From Suillus spraguei (taxonomy: Eukaryota > Basidiomycota > Agaricomycetes > Boletales > Suillaceae), in the NCBI GenBank assembly GCA_016800925.1, contig JABCPU010000045.1, positions 1 through 64,000 of the forward strand: DNA of 64,000 bases, read 5' to 3'. The notes beneath the pieces are model-generated. The model did not search any database, had not been told where the DNA came from, and was given only the letters and a program-made list of their open reading frames with translations. The position numbers and the translations under genes are program-made. Positions 21,640 to 33,305 of the stretch are shown piece by piece (position 1 is the first letter of the stretch; every line of letters begins with the position of its first letter).

Positions 21640-22925
21640 AAAATAAACATCGAGGAGAGCATACCTTATTTATATCATTCAAGGTATCAACATTATTAGT
21701 GCTCTCCATCCAACTCCACTGAGCATCAATAGTGTTCATCTTGAACAACGAGATCCACAAGTTCCAAGAAACAGACGGAAAAAGTTGATCCATAAGATGG
21801 AGCCGCGTGGGCAAACATCATCCTTCGTATTCGCCCTCACCGCTCTTGGGTTTAACAAGGACACCTAGTTCGGACGCACGTTTTACGTGGGGGTCGACAA
21901 TGACTACCATCTGGGGCGTTTATGCGTGAGCGCGAGATTCGCAACAAAGGATGACAGAGGATCAAGGGAACAGAACAAAGCTTCCATTCAAACAGCCTCC
22001 AGCATCTCCACCGAATCCGGAAACATCTTATTCCACATAAAATACCCACGATCCTCCGCATATTGGATAGTATCTAGCCAAAAGACATCCACTGGGAAAT
22101 CAATCCTCCTCGTCGGTCCTATTCTGCACACCGCGCACGTCATCTACACAGACGTAGTTCCAGCGGCACTGGTGATAGCCGAGTGACCAATGGGCCGGGA
22201 AGGGCGCTGTTCTTATTAGGTGTATATACTGGGTGAAGACATCGGTGGGTGTTGGACCCAGTGAGAGTAAGAATATGTCTAGGACCTCGGATATCCAGTG
22301 CGTTTCTACGTTACTTTTTCTATGAGCAATATCGATCCATATTTCCTATGAAAACGGCCACCGTCGACGCTGCAGAATGCGCATACATAAGTAGGATGGA
22401 GCCGTAGATAGAAGTCGGCGATTTTAAGAGGTACTTGAAGACATCTGCATTGTAGAGACGAAAGGGGTCTTGCGGGGGAGAGGTCGTGGCATGTTGGCAA
22501 AAAAAGTATTTTTTGCACGCAAACGTAGGCACAGTTGGGGGAGGTTATATCGAAGGAGATTCGGGGGTGGGCGTTGGGATCGTGTTGATGGTGAGTGTGG
22601 GACATACCTCTGGGATTTGTCTATCCACACGGTGAAGGCTTATCCCAGAAGGCGTTTGGGTGTCACATTCAAACCATGCTGCAGGATTGACCTAGAGGAC
22701 GGATCGTCCCTCGCCTTTGATGCGTTCAGCTGGTTTAGAACCTTCTTTTGTTTGGATGTTCCATGTGCAGTAAGCCACGTCCGTTCAATACGGTCTGTTC
22801 CACGCCACTCCGGAAAAGCGTGATATCAGTGAGAGCGTTAAGGTCAATGACGAGCTGCATATCCTTCTTCGGTCCATAGACAACCTTGGCTTCAGAAAAC
22901 ATCATCACTGAACAAAGGTTCTCCG
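21640..22925 (-). pseudogene. Glucosidase II alpha subunit (GH31), degraded copy
   Basis: The minus strand shows pieces of an ER glucosidase II alpha chain in the right order but in different frames. KKDMQLVIDLNALTDITLFR with TVLNGRGLLHMEH comes near 22900-22750, then ISFDIT and HATTSPPQDPFRLYNADVFK with SIYGSILLMYAHS (22605-22320), then PAHWSLGYHQCRWNY with DDVRGVQ (22230-22130), PVDVFWLDTIQYAEDRGYF with FPDSVEMLE (22110-22010), VIVDPHVK, and WSWMESTNNVDTLNDINK (about 21680). GYHQCRWNY and the region of the WNDMNEPS catalytic signature are family hallmarks. Here the latter reads LNDINK, with Trp and Glu lost. Stops and shifts separate all blocks, and the C-terminal third is missing. The real enzyme trims glucose from N-glycans in the ER, so an intact copy should exist elsewhere. 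Confidence 0.85.
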
Positions 22926-23537
22926 ATGATCAGCTTCGTTATATCATTTCCTCAGTTCATCCTATTCGTCCATTAGTGAACCCTGGGCCTGATCAATGAA
23001 GACTAAGTACAAGAAATTCGGAGGTTCGATTCAGTATAGGGAGTGCCATGATGATAGGGATTCTTGTGCACGTCTCTACGACAGAAATTGGGCCGAGAGC
23101 ATGTTTTGAAGTCGGGTACGTTGAAAGGGAGAGCTATTGGGAGGAGGAGGACCTGGGACCGTATCTTCTTGTTGTGGTGATGAATGAAATGGTATGGCTT
23201 TTTGCATTGTTCAGTCTTCGATTGTGTAAGAACGACACGGGCTCACTGGCACAATGTCACAGTTGCCTGAGTTGCTAAATTAGTATGGAAAACCAGACCA
23301 CTTCCAAGGCTTCCACTTCTCAGACCTTCGTAGTAAGGTACTAGTAGGTGTTTCCATTGGCCTCCAAACTGTGCGACCAATCTAATGTGTCATGTAGATT
23401 TATTCCCGCTACCATAAGGGAGTGGGTTATATCGTGTTTTACCACAGGGGCCTCATTCAAATCGGTCGTTTTCCTGCGTCTGTTGCTTTTGACATTGAAT
23501 CATATCCTTCTTTCGTATTCTTCGTTCGCTCGGCCAT
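22926..23537. other. No gene recognised
   Basis: About 600 bp. At 23290-23370, on the minus strand, there is a dispersed sequence around GGAGGCCAATGGAA shared with 13446-13510 and 25309-25370. Otherwise nothing is supported. Confidence 0.4.
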
Positions 23538-23991
23538 TTGAGTCCAAGTTCGCGTTTCGCTGACATCATGGCCTCAGTGATCCATTGCCGTGCTCTCACT
23601 ACCGATGTCAAATTTGAGGTCGCGTGTGGTCTCGATGTTATGTTTGGGATGAACTGGATTGCTGCGTGGCCACCGTTTTGTGAGAAGATGAGATTCCCGA
23701 CTCCAATCCTCCATGTCTGGCCTTTAAGGTGGTGACAGTGTCTCACTGTCCTCATTTTTTAGTATCTGCTGATTTCCTTCTGTGTTTCTAGAAACTCCAT
23801 GTACACTTAGTGTGGTAATGTCAATCATATTGGACCTACTGCTGCTGATGGTGAACTAGAATTATCTCAGCCTTCGTCCCTCGTCGGGGCAATTCTATTG
23901 TCTCGTAGACGTTCAGAGTCTCAGACTCGAACTTCATTGTCCATGTCATCTTTCGGGCCGTTTCAATCAGGAGCCCCATAATTTTTCAACT
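23538..23991 (+). pseudogene. Possible retroelement-like aspartic-protease remnant
   Basis: The plus strand reads VIHCRALTTDVKFEVACGLD with DVMFGMNWIAAWP, then stops. In another frame it continues with NHIGPTAADGELELSQPSS and ends RTSLSMSSFGPFQSGAP before TAA near 23980. The D-V-x-x-G-x-(D/N)-W pattern resembles the end of retroviral-type protease domains in mushroom repeat proteins. No active-site DTG/DSG is visible. It could equally be an unrelated decayed gene. Confidence 0.25.
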
Positions 23992-24029
23992 CAGGAAGTC
24001 TCGTGAGTCGTCAAATGGAAGGGTTACAG

Positions 24030-24925
24030 AATTTAGCCTGGCCAGAATGAAAATCTGTTTCTCTTGGATTACGTTCGAAACCTGCTGGACTCCAGTTTTT
24101 ATTCTATTGGAACACACTTTGACATTTATTCATGGATTGTTTCTTTAGAAGTTCATCGTAACTGGTCTTAGTCAGGTGGCTACCACAACAGAATCAAAAT
24201 CTGTTTGTCTTGGACTATGCAGGTTTGAAACCTGCCAACAACATGGTTTTTTTCTATTGGAATACCTTGACATTCGCACATGGATGTTTTCTTTAGATGT
24301 TCATCGTAACTGGTCTTAGCCGAGTGGTTGCCAAAACAGAATTAAAATATGTTTCTCTTAGGTTCGAAACCTGCCGACAACGAGGTCTTTTCTATCGGAA
24401 CACACTTTAATATTCACTCATGGATGATTTCTTTGCAAGTTCAACGTAAATGGTTCTAGTCTGGTGGTTACCAAAACACAATCAAAATCTGTTTCTCTTG
24501 GACTGAGCAAGTTCAAAACCCGGGTTTTTTTTATCGGAACACACCTTGACATTCACTCATGGACGGATTCTTTAGAAGTTCACCGCAACTGGTCTTACTC
24601 AGGTGGTTGCCACAACAGAATCTAAATCTGTTTCTCTTGGACTGTACAGGTTCGAAACCTGTCGACAAGGTTTTTTTATTTCGGAACACACCTTAATATT
24701 CACTCTCTAGATGGTTTCTTTGCAAGTTCACCGTAACTGGTCTTAGCCTGATGGTTACCACGACAGAATCAAAATCTGTTTCTCTTAGACTGTGTAGGTT
24801 TGAACCCTGCCAATGCCAATGACAACGTTTTTTTTCTATCAGAACGCACCTTGACATTCACTCGTGGATGGTTTCCTTAAGAGGTTCACCTTAACTGGTC
24901 TTAGCCCTTGTGCAAATTGTTGTTG
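24030..24925 (+). repeat. Tandem array of tRNA-like units, period about 138-150 bp
   Basis: Five full units and two partial ones follow head to tail. Each has an A-box-like TTAGCCGAGTGGTTGCCA or variant, then ACAGA-ATCAAAA-TCTGT (a 5-bp stem with a 7-nt loop like an anticodon arm; the loop would place CAA as anticodon), then TTCTCTTGGACTGTGCA, then GCAGGTTCGAAACCTGC (a perfect T-arm with a B-box), then a run of five to eight T, a typical Pol III stop. T-arms start near 24071, 24220, 24359, 24509, 24647 and 24794. A linker with TTCACTCATGG and GTTCACCGTAACTGGTCT joins the units. The acceptor ends do not pair in a tRNA-like way, so these are not ordinary tRNA genes. A tRNA-derived satellite or SINE-head array is the best reading. 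Confidence 0.7.
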
Positions 24926-25308
24926 CAACATTAATATTTACTCCATGGCGAGTCGTACCTTTAGATACGTTTGAAACACTAATTATATTTGTTTAGGCAA
25001 TCAAGAAGAATACTGCAAGCAGAGACCTATTAGTACTCTGAGCATTCTTTGCTGTCGGGACACATATGACCGTGTGTCTAAAGTTTAAATCATGGTAATC
25101 ACTGTTCACCAAAGTGGAACATACGTCCATCTCTATTCGAAGCCAAAGTTGCGTTGTGGTATGGCTTATGCTTCGCAGGCACAAATTAGTATCATATTTT
25201 TTCATCGTCTGTTTTCACAACATATATTTCTTGCAGCTGAACTCCTGCACACGCATTAAATAACTGAAGGTCAATAAAATTTAAATTTTTCGAAAAGTCG
25301 CGAGTCGT

Positions 25309-25370
25309 GTTTGGAGGCCAATAGAAGCTACTTAGGAAGGTTCTGAGAAGCAGGAGCCTTTCCATTACAT
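25309..25370 (+). repeat. Dispersed repeat fragment
   Basis: GGAGGCCAATAGAAGC followed by TAGGAAGGTTCTGAGAAGCAG also occurs, with small changes, at 13446-13510 (same strand) and at 23290-23370 (opposite strand). At 13446 it overlaps the N-terminal edge of the Plavaka relic, so it may be a piece of such elements. The surrounding 24930-25540 holds no supported gene. Confidence 0.55.
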
Positions 25371-25543
25371 ATTGCCAGCCAATGACAATAGTTCAAACGT
25401 CCACAATGAACAAAAGGACTTCAAGAGGGACAAGTCTACTAAGGAACATGCTCGTCCATTTACCCTGGTATAAATACGATTAATTGTACAGGTTATCTAT
25501 TGATATACAGACAACTACGTTAATGTTGGTGAACGCAACTCGA

Positions 25544-26066
25544 TCATCGACATCCCAATACGAAATTGCAAGCCTCAGGAGTAGTTTTCTTCATTCCTTG
25601 ATCTACGATCACCGACTGCTTCAGTTCGTCATCGTATGAAGCACTCAAGTTACTGGAGGTTGATTTGCCTGAGTCAGTTGCACGAGATCGGGTTTTTGCC
25701 TGTGCACGCTGAGAAGCACCGCGTTGAAATTCATTGATCATCTCAATAAGTGTTGGAGTCGAAACTAGTGGAGATGCCATTTCGTCCCAGAATTTCTCAA
25801 GAAACTATCGTATGGTAATCAGATAAGAGTACAATTAACCGTGCAAACGCGATGCGCACCTGTGGTCTGTACTGGCAGTAGCCACTCTTATCCCTCTCCC
25901 TCAGACGCATTCGATTACGGCGGCGAATATCGTTTGGAGCGAAGCCGAACATTTCTTCTTGGCTAAGGGAGAGCTCACCAAAAGCGGTGAGGGTATACTC
26001 GTCCTCTGGGTCGGCGGTATCTGACTCGAAGCAGTCATCTTCAAAGAGGCCAGAATGCAGGCTCAT
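25544..26066 (-). CDS. Hypothetical acidic protein, two visible exons (at least 155 aa)
   Basis: Exons 25860-26066 and 25544-25804 join across a GTGCGC...GATAG intron without breaking frame. The protein begins MSLHSGLFEDDCFESDTADP, has RRRNRMRLRERDKSGYCQY at the splice and ends in a Ser/Thr/Gln-rich tail. I do not recognise it. The frame stays open upstream of this ATG (LKPSH) to a likely acceptor at about 26080, so the start may be further up. Upstream exons in the same direction (26465-26110) contain SGDIPVAQMLK, PPPLTGCLICIDCGEGTTIE with VCGLCG, and MWTGDMGSINVQNIVRFLTA, but one base is missing between the last two. The locus may therefore be a pseudogene of a small Cys-rich protein. Confidence 0.45.
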
Positions 26067-26069
26067 GTG

Positions 26070-26465
26070 CGAGGGTTTAAGCTAAATGACTTGTCAGCAG
26101 GTAGAAGACTAGGGGAGCTCAATGCTTACCATTGAATTGCAGGTGGTTGGCAGTGAGGAACCTAACGATGTTCTGCACATTTATGCTACCCATGTCTCCT
26201 GTCCACATGCGCTTACTAGCCACAAAGGCCACAAACCTCGATGGTTGTTCCCTCTCCACAGTCAATGCAAATTAAGCATCCAGTCAAAGGGGGTGGCTGA
26301 CTGGTAACTTAATGATGCGGTGGTTATGATCCACATCATGAAATTTCGATGTCTGTTAGCAAGGGCAGTGATAACAAAATCTGTACGACACACACCTTTT
26401 GAGCATTTGAGCCACTGGTATATCTCCACTAGTATTTGGAGAAGCACTGAGAGTCTGCATCCCAA
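26070..26465 (-). pseudogene. Upstream exons of the preceding gene, frame-shifted
   Basis: The minus strand gives MQTLSASPNTSGDIPVAQML, an intron with GTGTGT...TACCAG, then PPLTGCLICIDCGEGTTIEV followed by CGLCG, a four-cysteine knuckle. It meets a TAG at about 26218, while the adjacent frame continues SKRMWTGDMGSINVQNIVRF to a donor at about 26130. A single-base deletion would explain this. No function is known. Confidence 0.4.
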
Positions 26466-26898
26466 AAGATATTTATGATTTCATCCATGACGTCACTCAG
26501 CGTTCAGTGCTCATTTAGTTCATCGGGAGCTCTCTTCACACCGAATTGGACGCCGTCAAACATTCTACGACACCTGTCCAAGAGGGAAGAGTCACGCGGG
26601 GACACCACGACAAAGTGTAACGATATCGTTCCATGATTGGTTCTACTGAATTTTTTACACCTCTCGCTCAGGTTAACAGAAGTGAGGAAGTGGGATGACG
26701 GGACCTGTATCTCCGACTCTCATACCCCTTGATGGGTCTAGGAGTTCGGACTGAGTTATTGCACACAAACACAACATAAATCAGCCCGCAAAATTTGATA
26801 GCAGATAAATTTATGAACCAACGTGGCAACATTAAGGAAGCAACTAATCAGTGGTCCATTCCAACCCTGAACTGCACGATCAAGCCTGTGATCATGAT
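26466..26898. other. Intergenic, nothing recognised
   Basis: About 430 bp between the small hypothetical gene and the end of epsin; no coding match. Confidence 0.5.
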
Positions 26899-28897
26899 TC
26901 ACAGCAAGAGGTCATCATCACCCGCGGAAGCAGAAGAAGTTCCGCCGGAAGCACCCATACCACCAAAATTCCCGAAGCCGTTGCCCATTCCCATTTGGGT
27001 TGCGCCTGGCTTTTGACTCGACGCCCAGATACCAGCCTGGGCTTTCTCTTTCTCAAGATCTTTGATGGATTTACCAGTGTTTCCAGATCTGACAGTCGGG
27101 GTCGTCGTACCCAGGGACAACGACCACAAGTCCTCGAAGTTCGATGATGACTTTGGCGATGTGGCGGATGAAGCTTTTGAGGATGGAGCCGCGGGGATAA
27201 TTGGAGCAGCTGACATCGATGTTCGGACGGATGTCGTAGGCGACAGCGGCGTCGACGTAGACCACAAGTTGCCGGATGATCCACCAGCGGTGGCAGGGAA
27301 AAATTGCCTGTTTGTAGGAGAAAGAGGCCTCACAGAAGTGTTGGTAAACGCAGCGGGTTTAGGAACTTGTGATCCAAGTGATGGGCTCATCATGGGTGCC
27401 CGACCGGCAGGAGGGCTTGTGCTTCGTAGCATCTCCATCAACGTAGGCTTGGTGGGGAGAGGAGCAGATGCCGGTGCAGGTGAAGATGGTGCGGGTGAAG
27501 ATGGTGCAGCCTGGAAATCAGCGAAATCATCATCTGCATGACTCATCAGTTTTCTGAAAGGACCCTTTGATGGACGCCTCACCATCGATATTGACATTAC
27601 CCACGGTTGGAAGAGCTTTGTTCGTGTTGGACACGGGATTGACGCCGGTAGCGGCCATCGGTTCGTCACCGAAGCCACCCAGGAGATCGACCTCAGGTTC
27701 TTTCGGCTTCGGGGGTGCAGGTTGCGCCGGACGAACGGAAGAACTAACGGACTGTGTGCCCTGACGAGACCCAGTATGACTCCTACTGATAGAGCCTGAT
27801 CGTCTGATGGCAGTCTCATCGTCCCCAGCAGTATATTCCTCGAAGTCCTTTCTACCATTGCTATCTCTGAAACCAGAGCTGCCTCCGTAATCTAGCACAA
27901 TGTGAGAAATTGGTGATTCTTGAGACAGGCGAGACTCTCACCATCTCTACCACTCATTCTGTCGCCGTAATAGCCTCCACTTCCACTTGAGAAGCTATCA
28001 CTACCAAATCCGCCGAAGCGGCTACCACCTGAGCTGAAGCTCATAACATCGTTCCCAGTACCAATGTATTTATGGCGATTGGCTTTCGCTTTCCGTCGTT
28101 CCGTGCGGATGCCCTCTACATCGGACAATAGGTCTACCAGTTCGCGGGCCCGGTTGCGGACTATATGCCAATACGTCAGAGGCGCCTATTGCTTCGCTGT
28201 CAACTGCATACCATTCTGGCCCTCATCTTTGCCCTTGTCGTCTATATAATGGAAATTTCTGAGCATCTTGAGCGTAGAGATGTGAGAACGAGAGTCATCG
28301 ACAACTCTCTCGCTGCCGTGTTTGATTAAGTATTCAAGCAGTTGGAGTGCCTGTGGGCATAGTTTGGCGAGAGGACCGAATGAAACACGAACAGCCTACC
28401 TTGTAAATCTGTCTCCACTGCCGAGCCTCTTTTTCCATAAACCGGGCATATATACATGGCATGATCTCATTGAAGTTTTGGCTAGAGTACATCAATGGGG
28501 CATACAATCGGAACCCTGAAGCAGTAAGCTTACAAGTTGAACGTTCTATTCAAAACGTCAACTTTCGTTTACTATAATATAGAAAGTCACTAACCCTTGA
28601 GCAATTTCTTGCATTAATGTGGAACTGGCGCCCCTGCGTTGCCCTGTGAGTCTACTACGCCCTGCATTGAGTTTGGGCGAGGTATGCTTACCACGGTTCG
28701 TCATTAGTCGCCTCCCTGACCTTGGACTCCATCTCGCTGATATTAAGTACAACATTTTTGGCCTACATGGACAATCATCAGTATGCACAATTGCAATTGC
28801 CCTGCTCTTCGTCGCCACGCACTTGGTTGTACATGTTTTTGAGGTCATAAACAGTCAGGTTTGACAGGGTACTTGCCAGGGAGTCGAAGCGATCCAT
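26899..28897 (-). CDS. Epsin, ENTH-domain endocytic adaptor (522 aa)
   Basis: Eight exons join in frame: 28823-28897, 28692-28762, 28595-28633, 28400-28481, 28212-28350, 27942-28160, 27583-27891 and 26899-27533 (1569 nt). The start MDRFDSLASTLSNLTVYDLK leads into an ENTH domain (about residues 1-150): VVLNISEMESKVREATNDEP, SSTLMQEIAQ, FNEIMPCIYARF, KALQLLEYLIKHGSERVVDD and VRNRARELVDLLSDVEGIRT with ERRKAKANR. The rest is disordered and Ser/Gly/Pro-rich, with DLLGGF and DDDFADFQ segments of the kind that bind clathrin and AP-2. Epsins bind PI(4,5)P2 and bend membrane at endocytic sites. Classical UIM or NPF motifs were not seen. The fourth exon needs the acceptor at 28482 to hold frame; it shortens one loop by a few residues. 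Confidence 0.9.
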
Positions 28898-29371
28898 GGT
28901 GGGCAAAATCAAGAGTATAGTTAGCAGCTCAATGGAAAATGCGGTCACGGTCTGGATGTACAGTCGCCACTGCCCGTGCCACGCAGTATTCGATTATGTA
29001 ATTAATTGTCGTTCATGATCATGTGATCTCGACGCGTAAATGGAGCCGACCCCTGTAGAAGGGGTTGATCATGGCTGATTGACAAGTGCTCTACCGTGAC
29101 TAGTGGTAAGTACTCAGAGAATTAATCCGGAACGAGGATATTCTTAGCGCCGTCCAGTTAATCAACGTTCGTTGGATCGGCGCACGACCGTTGCCTTCGT
29201 GCTGGTTTAGGTCGGCCTTTGTTGCCCAGTTGCTTGGCGATAGTTACAATTCACGTGTAATTGAAGTCGGACGCCCTGTTCTTATCATCCCCGTGCCTCA
29301 CGGGAACGCAGGCTCAACGCGTTCGATCCAGCGCCTTAAAACTGGCGGAGTGACCGTACGTCTGACGATTA
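28898..29371. other. Intergenic between divergent genes
   Basis: About 470 bp separating the starts of epsin (minus) and the next gene (plus), so it should hold both promoters. No clear TATA box or repeat was seen. Confidence 0.5.
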
Positions 29372-32338
29372 TTGTACATACGCCGCACTGACCCGTGTAG
29401 CAGGGGTATTTGGCGAGAGATGCAGGCATTCCTCTCTCATATCCGAGGCCGAGGCATTAACCATTCCGCTGCTCCACCTTTGCAACCAGAAAACGGCTGC
29501 GTCGTTCCGCCCACTTCTGCCCTTGGTTATGGTGTGGATTCAACTGTCGAAACATCCCCGGCAGTGCGTTATGGTATAAACAAGAAGATTCTCGAGAATC
29601 CAAGTTCATACTTGGACGTGGACGATTCAGAACCTCTGCCTCGCAGCTTGAGTCCGAGAACTTGGAGACACACTATAGATGATAGCAACCGTGGACTCCG
29701 CGATATACTGCGAGCAAAACCTATCCCCGGGAATGTCTGCGAAGTAGATAAACCTGGGTCAGATTCAGCCCATGAAACAACTCTAAGCGAGTTGAAATCC
29801 ATTGACCGCCTAGCTGCACCCGGTGACTGGTCCACGTTTGGTCGCAAACGAGTGCGCAGCTCCCCAATGGTACCAGCATTTGCAGACTTTAGTCCGACCA
29901 AAGACGCTACCAGACGAACGTCATATTCTCCTTCGCTGAAGAGAAGTAACAGCAATAAGAACGGTAAAGGTATCAGCTCAGCCGAAAGTTCGCACTCTGT
30001 CGTGAGCTCCCATAATGTGTCACGATCCTCCATAGTGGCTCGCGATATATCAGCACAGACAAGCAATAGGGGACACACCTTGACGATACCCGACAATGAT
30101 CACACAAGCAGCTCGTCCATCCATTCCAAATCATCACCAACAGATTCCGCGTCCTCTAGATTGCATCCACGAACACCCAATAGACCAAGACCCAATACGT
30201 CTCCAACAACTCGCCCGACTGCATACTTCACTGCACCTATCCTTCGCGAACTGGGATTTGACTCTCCCGGAACATTTGGCCATCCGACACCCGAGAGCCG
30301 GTCCACGTTTACATTTGGTCATCCATCGCCCCCACCTCCTCTGCCCCCCTTGAATCACCCGGCTTTGTCATCCTGCCTCAAGGACAAAAACGTTAGTAAT
30401 ATTACTCCCGCAGGATCAGGTTTCGCAGAGCGATCCAACTCATTTTCCAAACGCTCATCACGGATTCCGTGTGATGATTTATTTGCATCGCTATCAATGA
30501 CATTTAGCCGATCTGTCCGACGCTCTGCGAGCCTCCCGAAGGTGCAAAATACCTTCCCTTCTTCCCCGGAAGAGCAGCCTGCTGCACAACGTCTTCGTAC
30601 GCGAACAATACCTGACAAAACCCGACTCCGTCGACGCAACAGTGCCTCTTGGAGTGCACAACAAGCTACGGAAGGTGTCAACTCATCTTCAAACACCGCA
30701 TGGCCCGCAGAGGTGTCGCGCGAAATGCTGCGGCTTTCGTTGGGTGAAGGGGTTGATCTCGTCAATTGGCCATTGGTATCCCAAAGTGGTGTCCCGGGTC
30801 CGGGGTCCGAAACACGTGGTGGCAGCATGGCGCAGTTTCCTAATCAGGCGCCCATATCACAATCATTTTCCCCTGCATCTTCACCACCTCGACCACGCTC
30901 TCCAGTTCCCCAAGGTAAGTCCAGTGCTTACGGCATTTAGATATTGTTTTCTACCACACATTCCGGATTCCGCATCTTGTCTCTTTTTATTATTCATCCA
31001 TGTACTTTCTTATACGTCTACTTCAGTCGCTCGTTTCACATGCTCACTCATTTGTTCTAGGCGGGGAACCCGCATCCCAGTCCCCGTCTCCATCACTATC
31101 TTCTAACCTTCCTCCTCCCCACCATCGCTACTCAGCAAGTTACGTGGGCCCGCGCATGTCTGCGAATCCAAATGGTACTCGCGTCGCTCTGGATGGCGCC
31201 ACCTCGCCAAATCATACTGCTTCGAGACTAGATGTGCCTGTGGGTCCAAGCAAAACACAAGGTCGCCCATCGTCTCAGTTTCTCCTCCCTCCCTCCACCA
31301 TCACTCCCACATCTGCACGTACTTCCCGCACAATCACCATGAATCCAAGTACTCCTACTCCCACCTCCCGCAACCAGAGCGATAAGACCAAAGGCAAACG
31401 CAAAGCCGAAGATATCGATACCACGCCGCCCGAGCAGAGAAAGGACATCCAGCGCACAACTTTTGCCGTCCCAGAGAGCAACCGAAGTATGTACCTTCCA
31501 TTACGTTACCCATTCCGAACGCGAATTGATTGCTTAATCTAATTTAATGTAATTCTGCAGGTCAAAAGCTTTCTGCTTCATCACACGCACCATCATCGTA
31601 CCACCGCAAACGCGCTCGTATATCATCGTCCTCTTTCGTCAACCCCATCCATTCGCGGCCCGTCTCCATCCAGAGCCAGAGCACGAATTTAGAGCCGACG
31701 CCCGAGGCGGGCAAGTTCGGCTCCTGGTCGAGCCAAACGAGCGTCCGCGTCGTCTCCAGTCCCAACACACCCTCTCGTGCCGCGTCTGCTCGTTCGACAC
31801 GTCCCCATCAGACCCCCAGCAAAAACTCTCATACCAACTCAATCATCCAGAATCAGAATCACACAAGACGTCAAAGCCTATCTCAGGCATCTATTCCTAT
31901 CAGCGCGCTCGTGTCCCCGCATGCGCCTTCAATCGCGCCTTCTGGCACGTTTCACATGCGAGATCCTAGACGCCCGCCGAAGAAACTGGCAGAGACTCCT
32001 TGGACGCTGCATTTTCGCGGAGAAGACGAGCCTGGGTCACCTGTGCATGCATGGTGTTTCTTTGTGGGATTCGCCTTGTTCCCTATCTGGTGGGTTGCTG
32101 CGCTCTTTCTCCGCACGCCGCGCACGCGCGTTGTTGGTGATGAGAAGGGCGTTTCACTGGATGATCCACAGATAGAGCATGGTAGGTACTTGTGTAATGC
32201 AGGGTTTGGATTGAACTGACGGATGGATTGATGCTAGATGCAAAGGCATGGCGGTTCCGGTGCCGTGTCATGTCCGTGGTATCGCTATTTACCTACATTC
32301 CCTTTATCATCCTGGTGGTTTTTTTTGTCCGACGATAG
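29372..32338 (+). CDS. Large Ser/Pro-rich protein with two C-terminal membrane segments (896 aa)
   Basis: Four exons (29372-30914, 31061-31486, 31561-32181, 32238-32338) make 2691 nt in frame. The first 780 or so residues are low-complexity and rich in Ser, Pro, Thr and Arg, with basic patches such as RRRNSASWSAQ and KGKRKAEDID, and no known domain. The conserved part is the C-terminus: ETPWTLHFRGEDEPGSPVHA, then the hydrophobic WCFFVGFALFPIWWVAALFL, a short DDPQIEHDAKAWRFRCR loop, and SVVSLFTYIPFIILVVFF before RR-stop. Both termini would then lie on the same side of the membrane. Similar C-termini exist in fungal proteins without assigned role, so I give no function. The start could also be the later Met at MQAFLSHIRG. 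No lesion was found. Confidence 0.75.
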
Positions 32339-33305
32339 CACTGCACATGAACCAGTCACTCGCATATTTTGCATTCAAAGGACTCTGATTCCCACCCGCA
32401 ACGGCACGTTACGTTTCTCATTGCACTTATGATGTTGATGTTCCGTTCTCTTGCTGCATACCTAATGTTCTATGCAATCTGCAACCTCCTACGAACATTA
32501 TAGTTTCTCGTCCTGTTCTAGTTCTGTGAACATTCATTGACTGCATTCATTCCTTTCACTTACTGTCTTCACTCGTTTACTGTGTTATTCGTCGACTTAT
32601 CCCCGACCGCATTCCTAGACTAGGTACCGCTATTAGTGTTGTTCATTGGTGTTGTGTTTTTACTAGTATGACGGCGACCAAGTGGAAAGAAGTTTGAATT
32701 CGGTCGAGTGGCAGACCCATGTGCGTAGCATACGTATGCATTCAAGTTGTAGTATACAAAGAAGCGCCAAAGTTAAAAAAACACATGACGAGATACTCTG
32801 GTTCCCTATTCTGTGCCCTTCTGCGGGGGTGTCAACCCCCTCTTGGCACGTGTGGTACTCCATCCGGAGCACCACATATTCTCCCCATATTTAGCAGTCC
32901 ACACGGTTAAACGAATCGCCAAATTGTCTATATTACAATCTCGACATTTAAGGAAGGTTCGTCGTTAAGGTCACTTCTTCCAATATTAATGAGTTGGGGA
33001 GTCGGAACGGTTCATCGTGACTCATCCTAGACCCCGGCAACGGTACAAGTCTATCACGTAATATCTATAACCTAACCACCTCCCCTACGACTCGTGGCAT
33101 TCACCCAAGAGCTCGGCAGCATTCAACACAATACAACCGTCATCACATCGCAACAAGCAACAACCAAAGCGAGGCCTATATTACTAGTGTTCTCAAATTC
33201 CAACAGGGTTCCAGGAAATACATGATCGGTCAAATGCGGAATTGTGGTATAGTATATGGGTACCATGTGAAGTCCCCAGCGTCGTAGAAGTTCAGGGGGG
33301 GAAAG
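32339..33305. other. Intergenic between convergent genes
   Basis: Nearly 970 bp with no supported gene. Both neighbours end here, so it should contain two polyadenylation regions. No repeat was seen. Confidence 0.5.

Noticed and set aside
27062..27541. Plus-strand open frame of about 160 codons rich in Gly, Asp and Val
   Set aside because: Shadow of the last epsin exon; a three-base bias in low-complexity coding sequence explains it.
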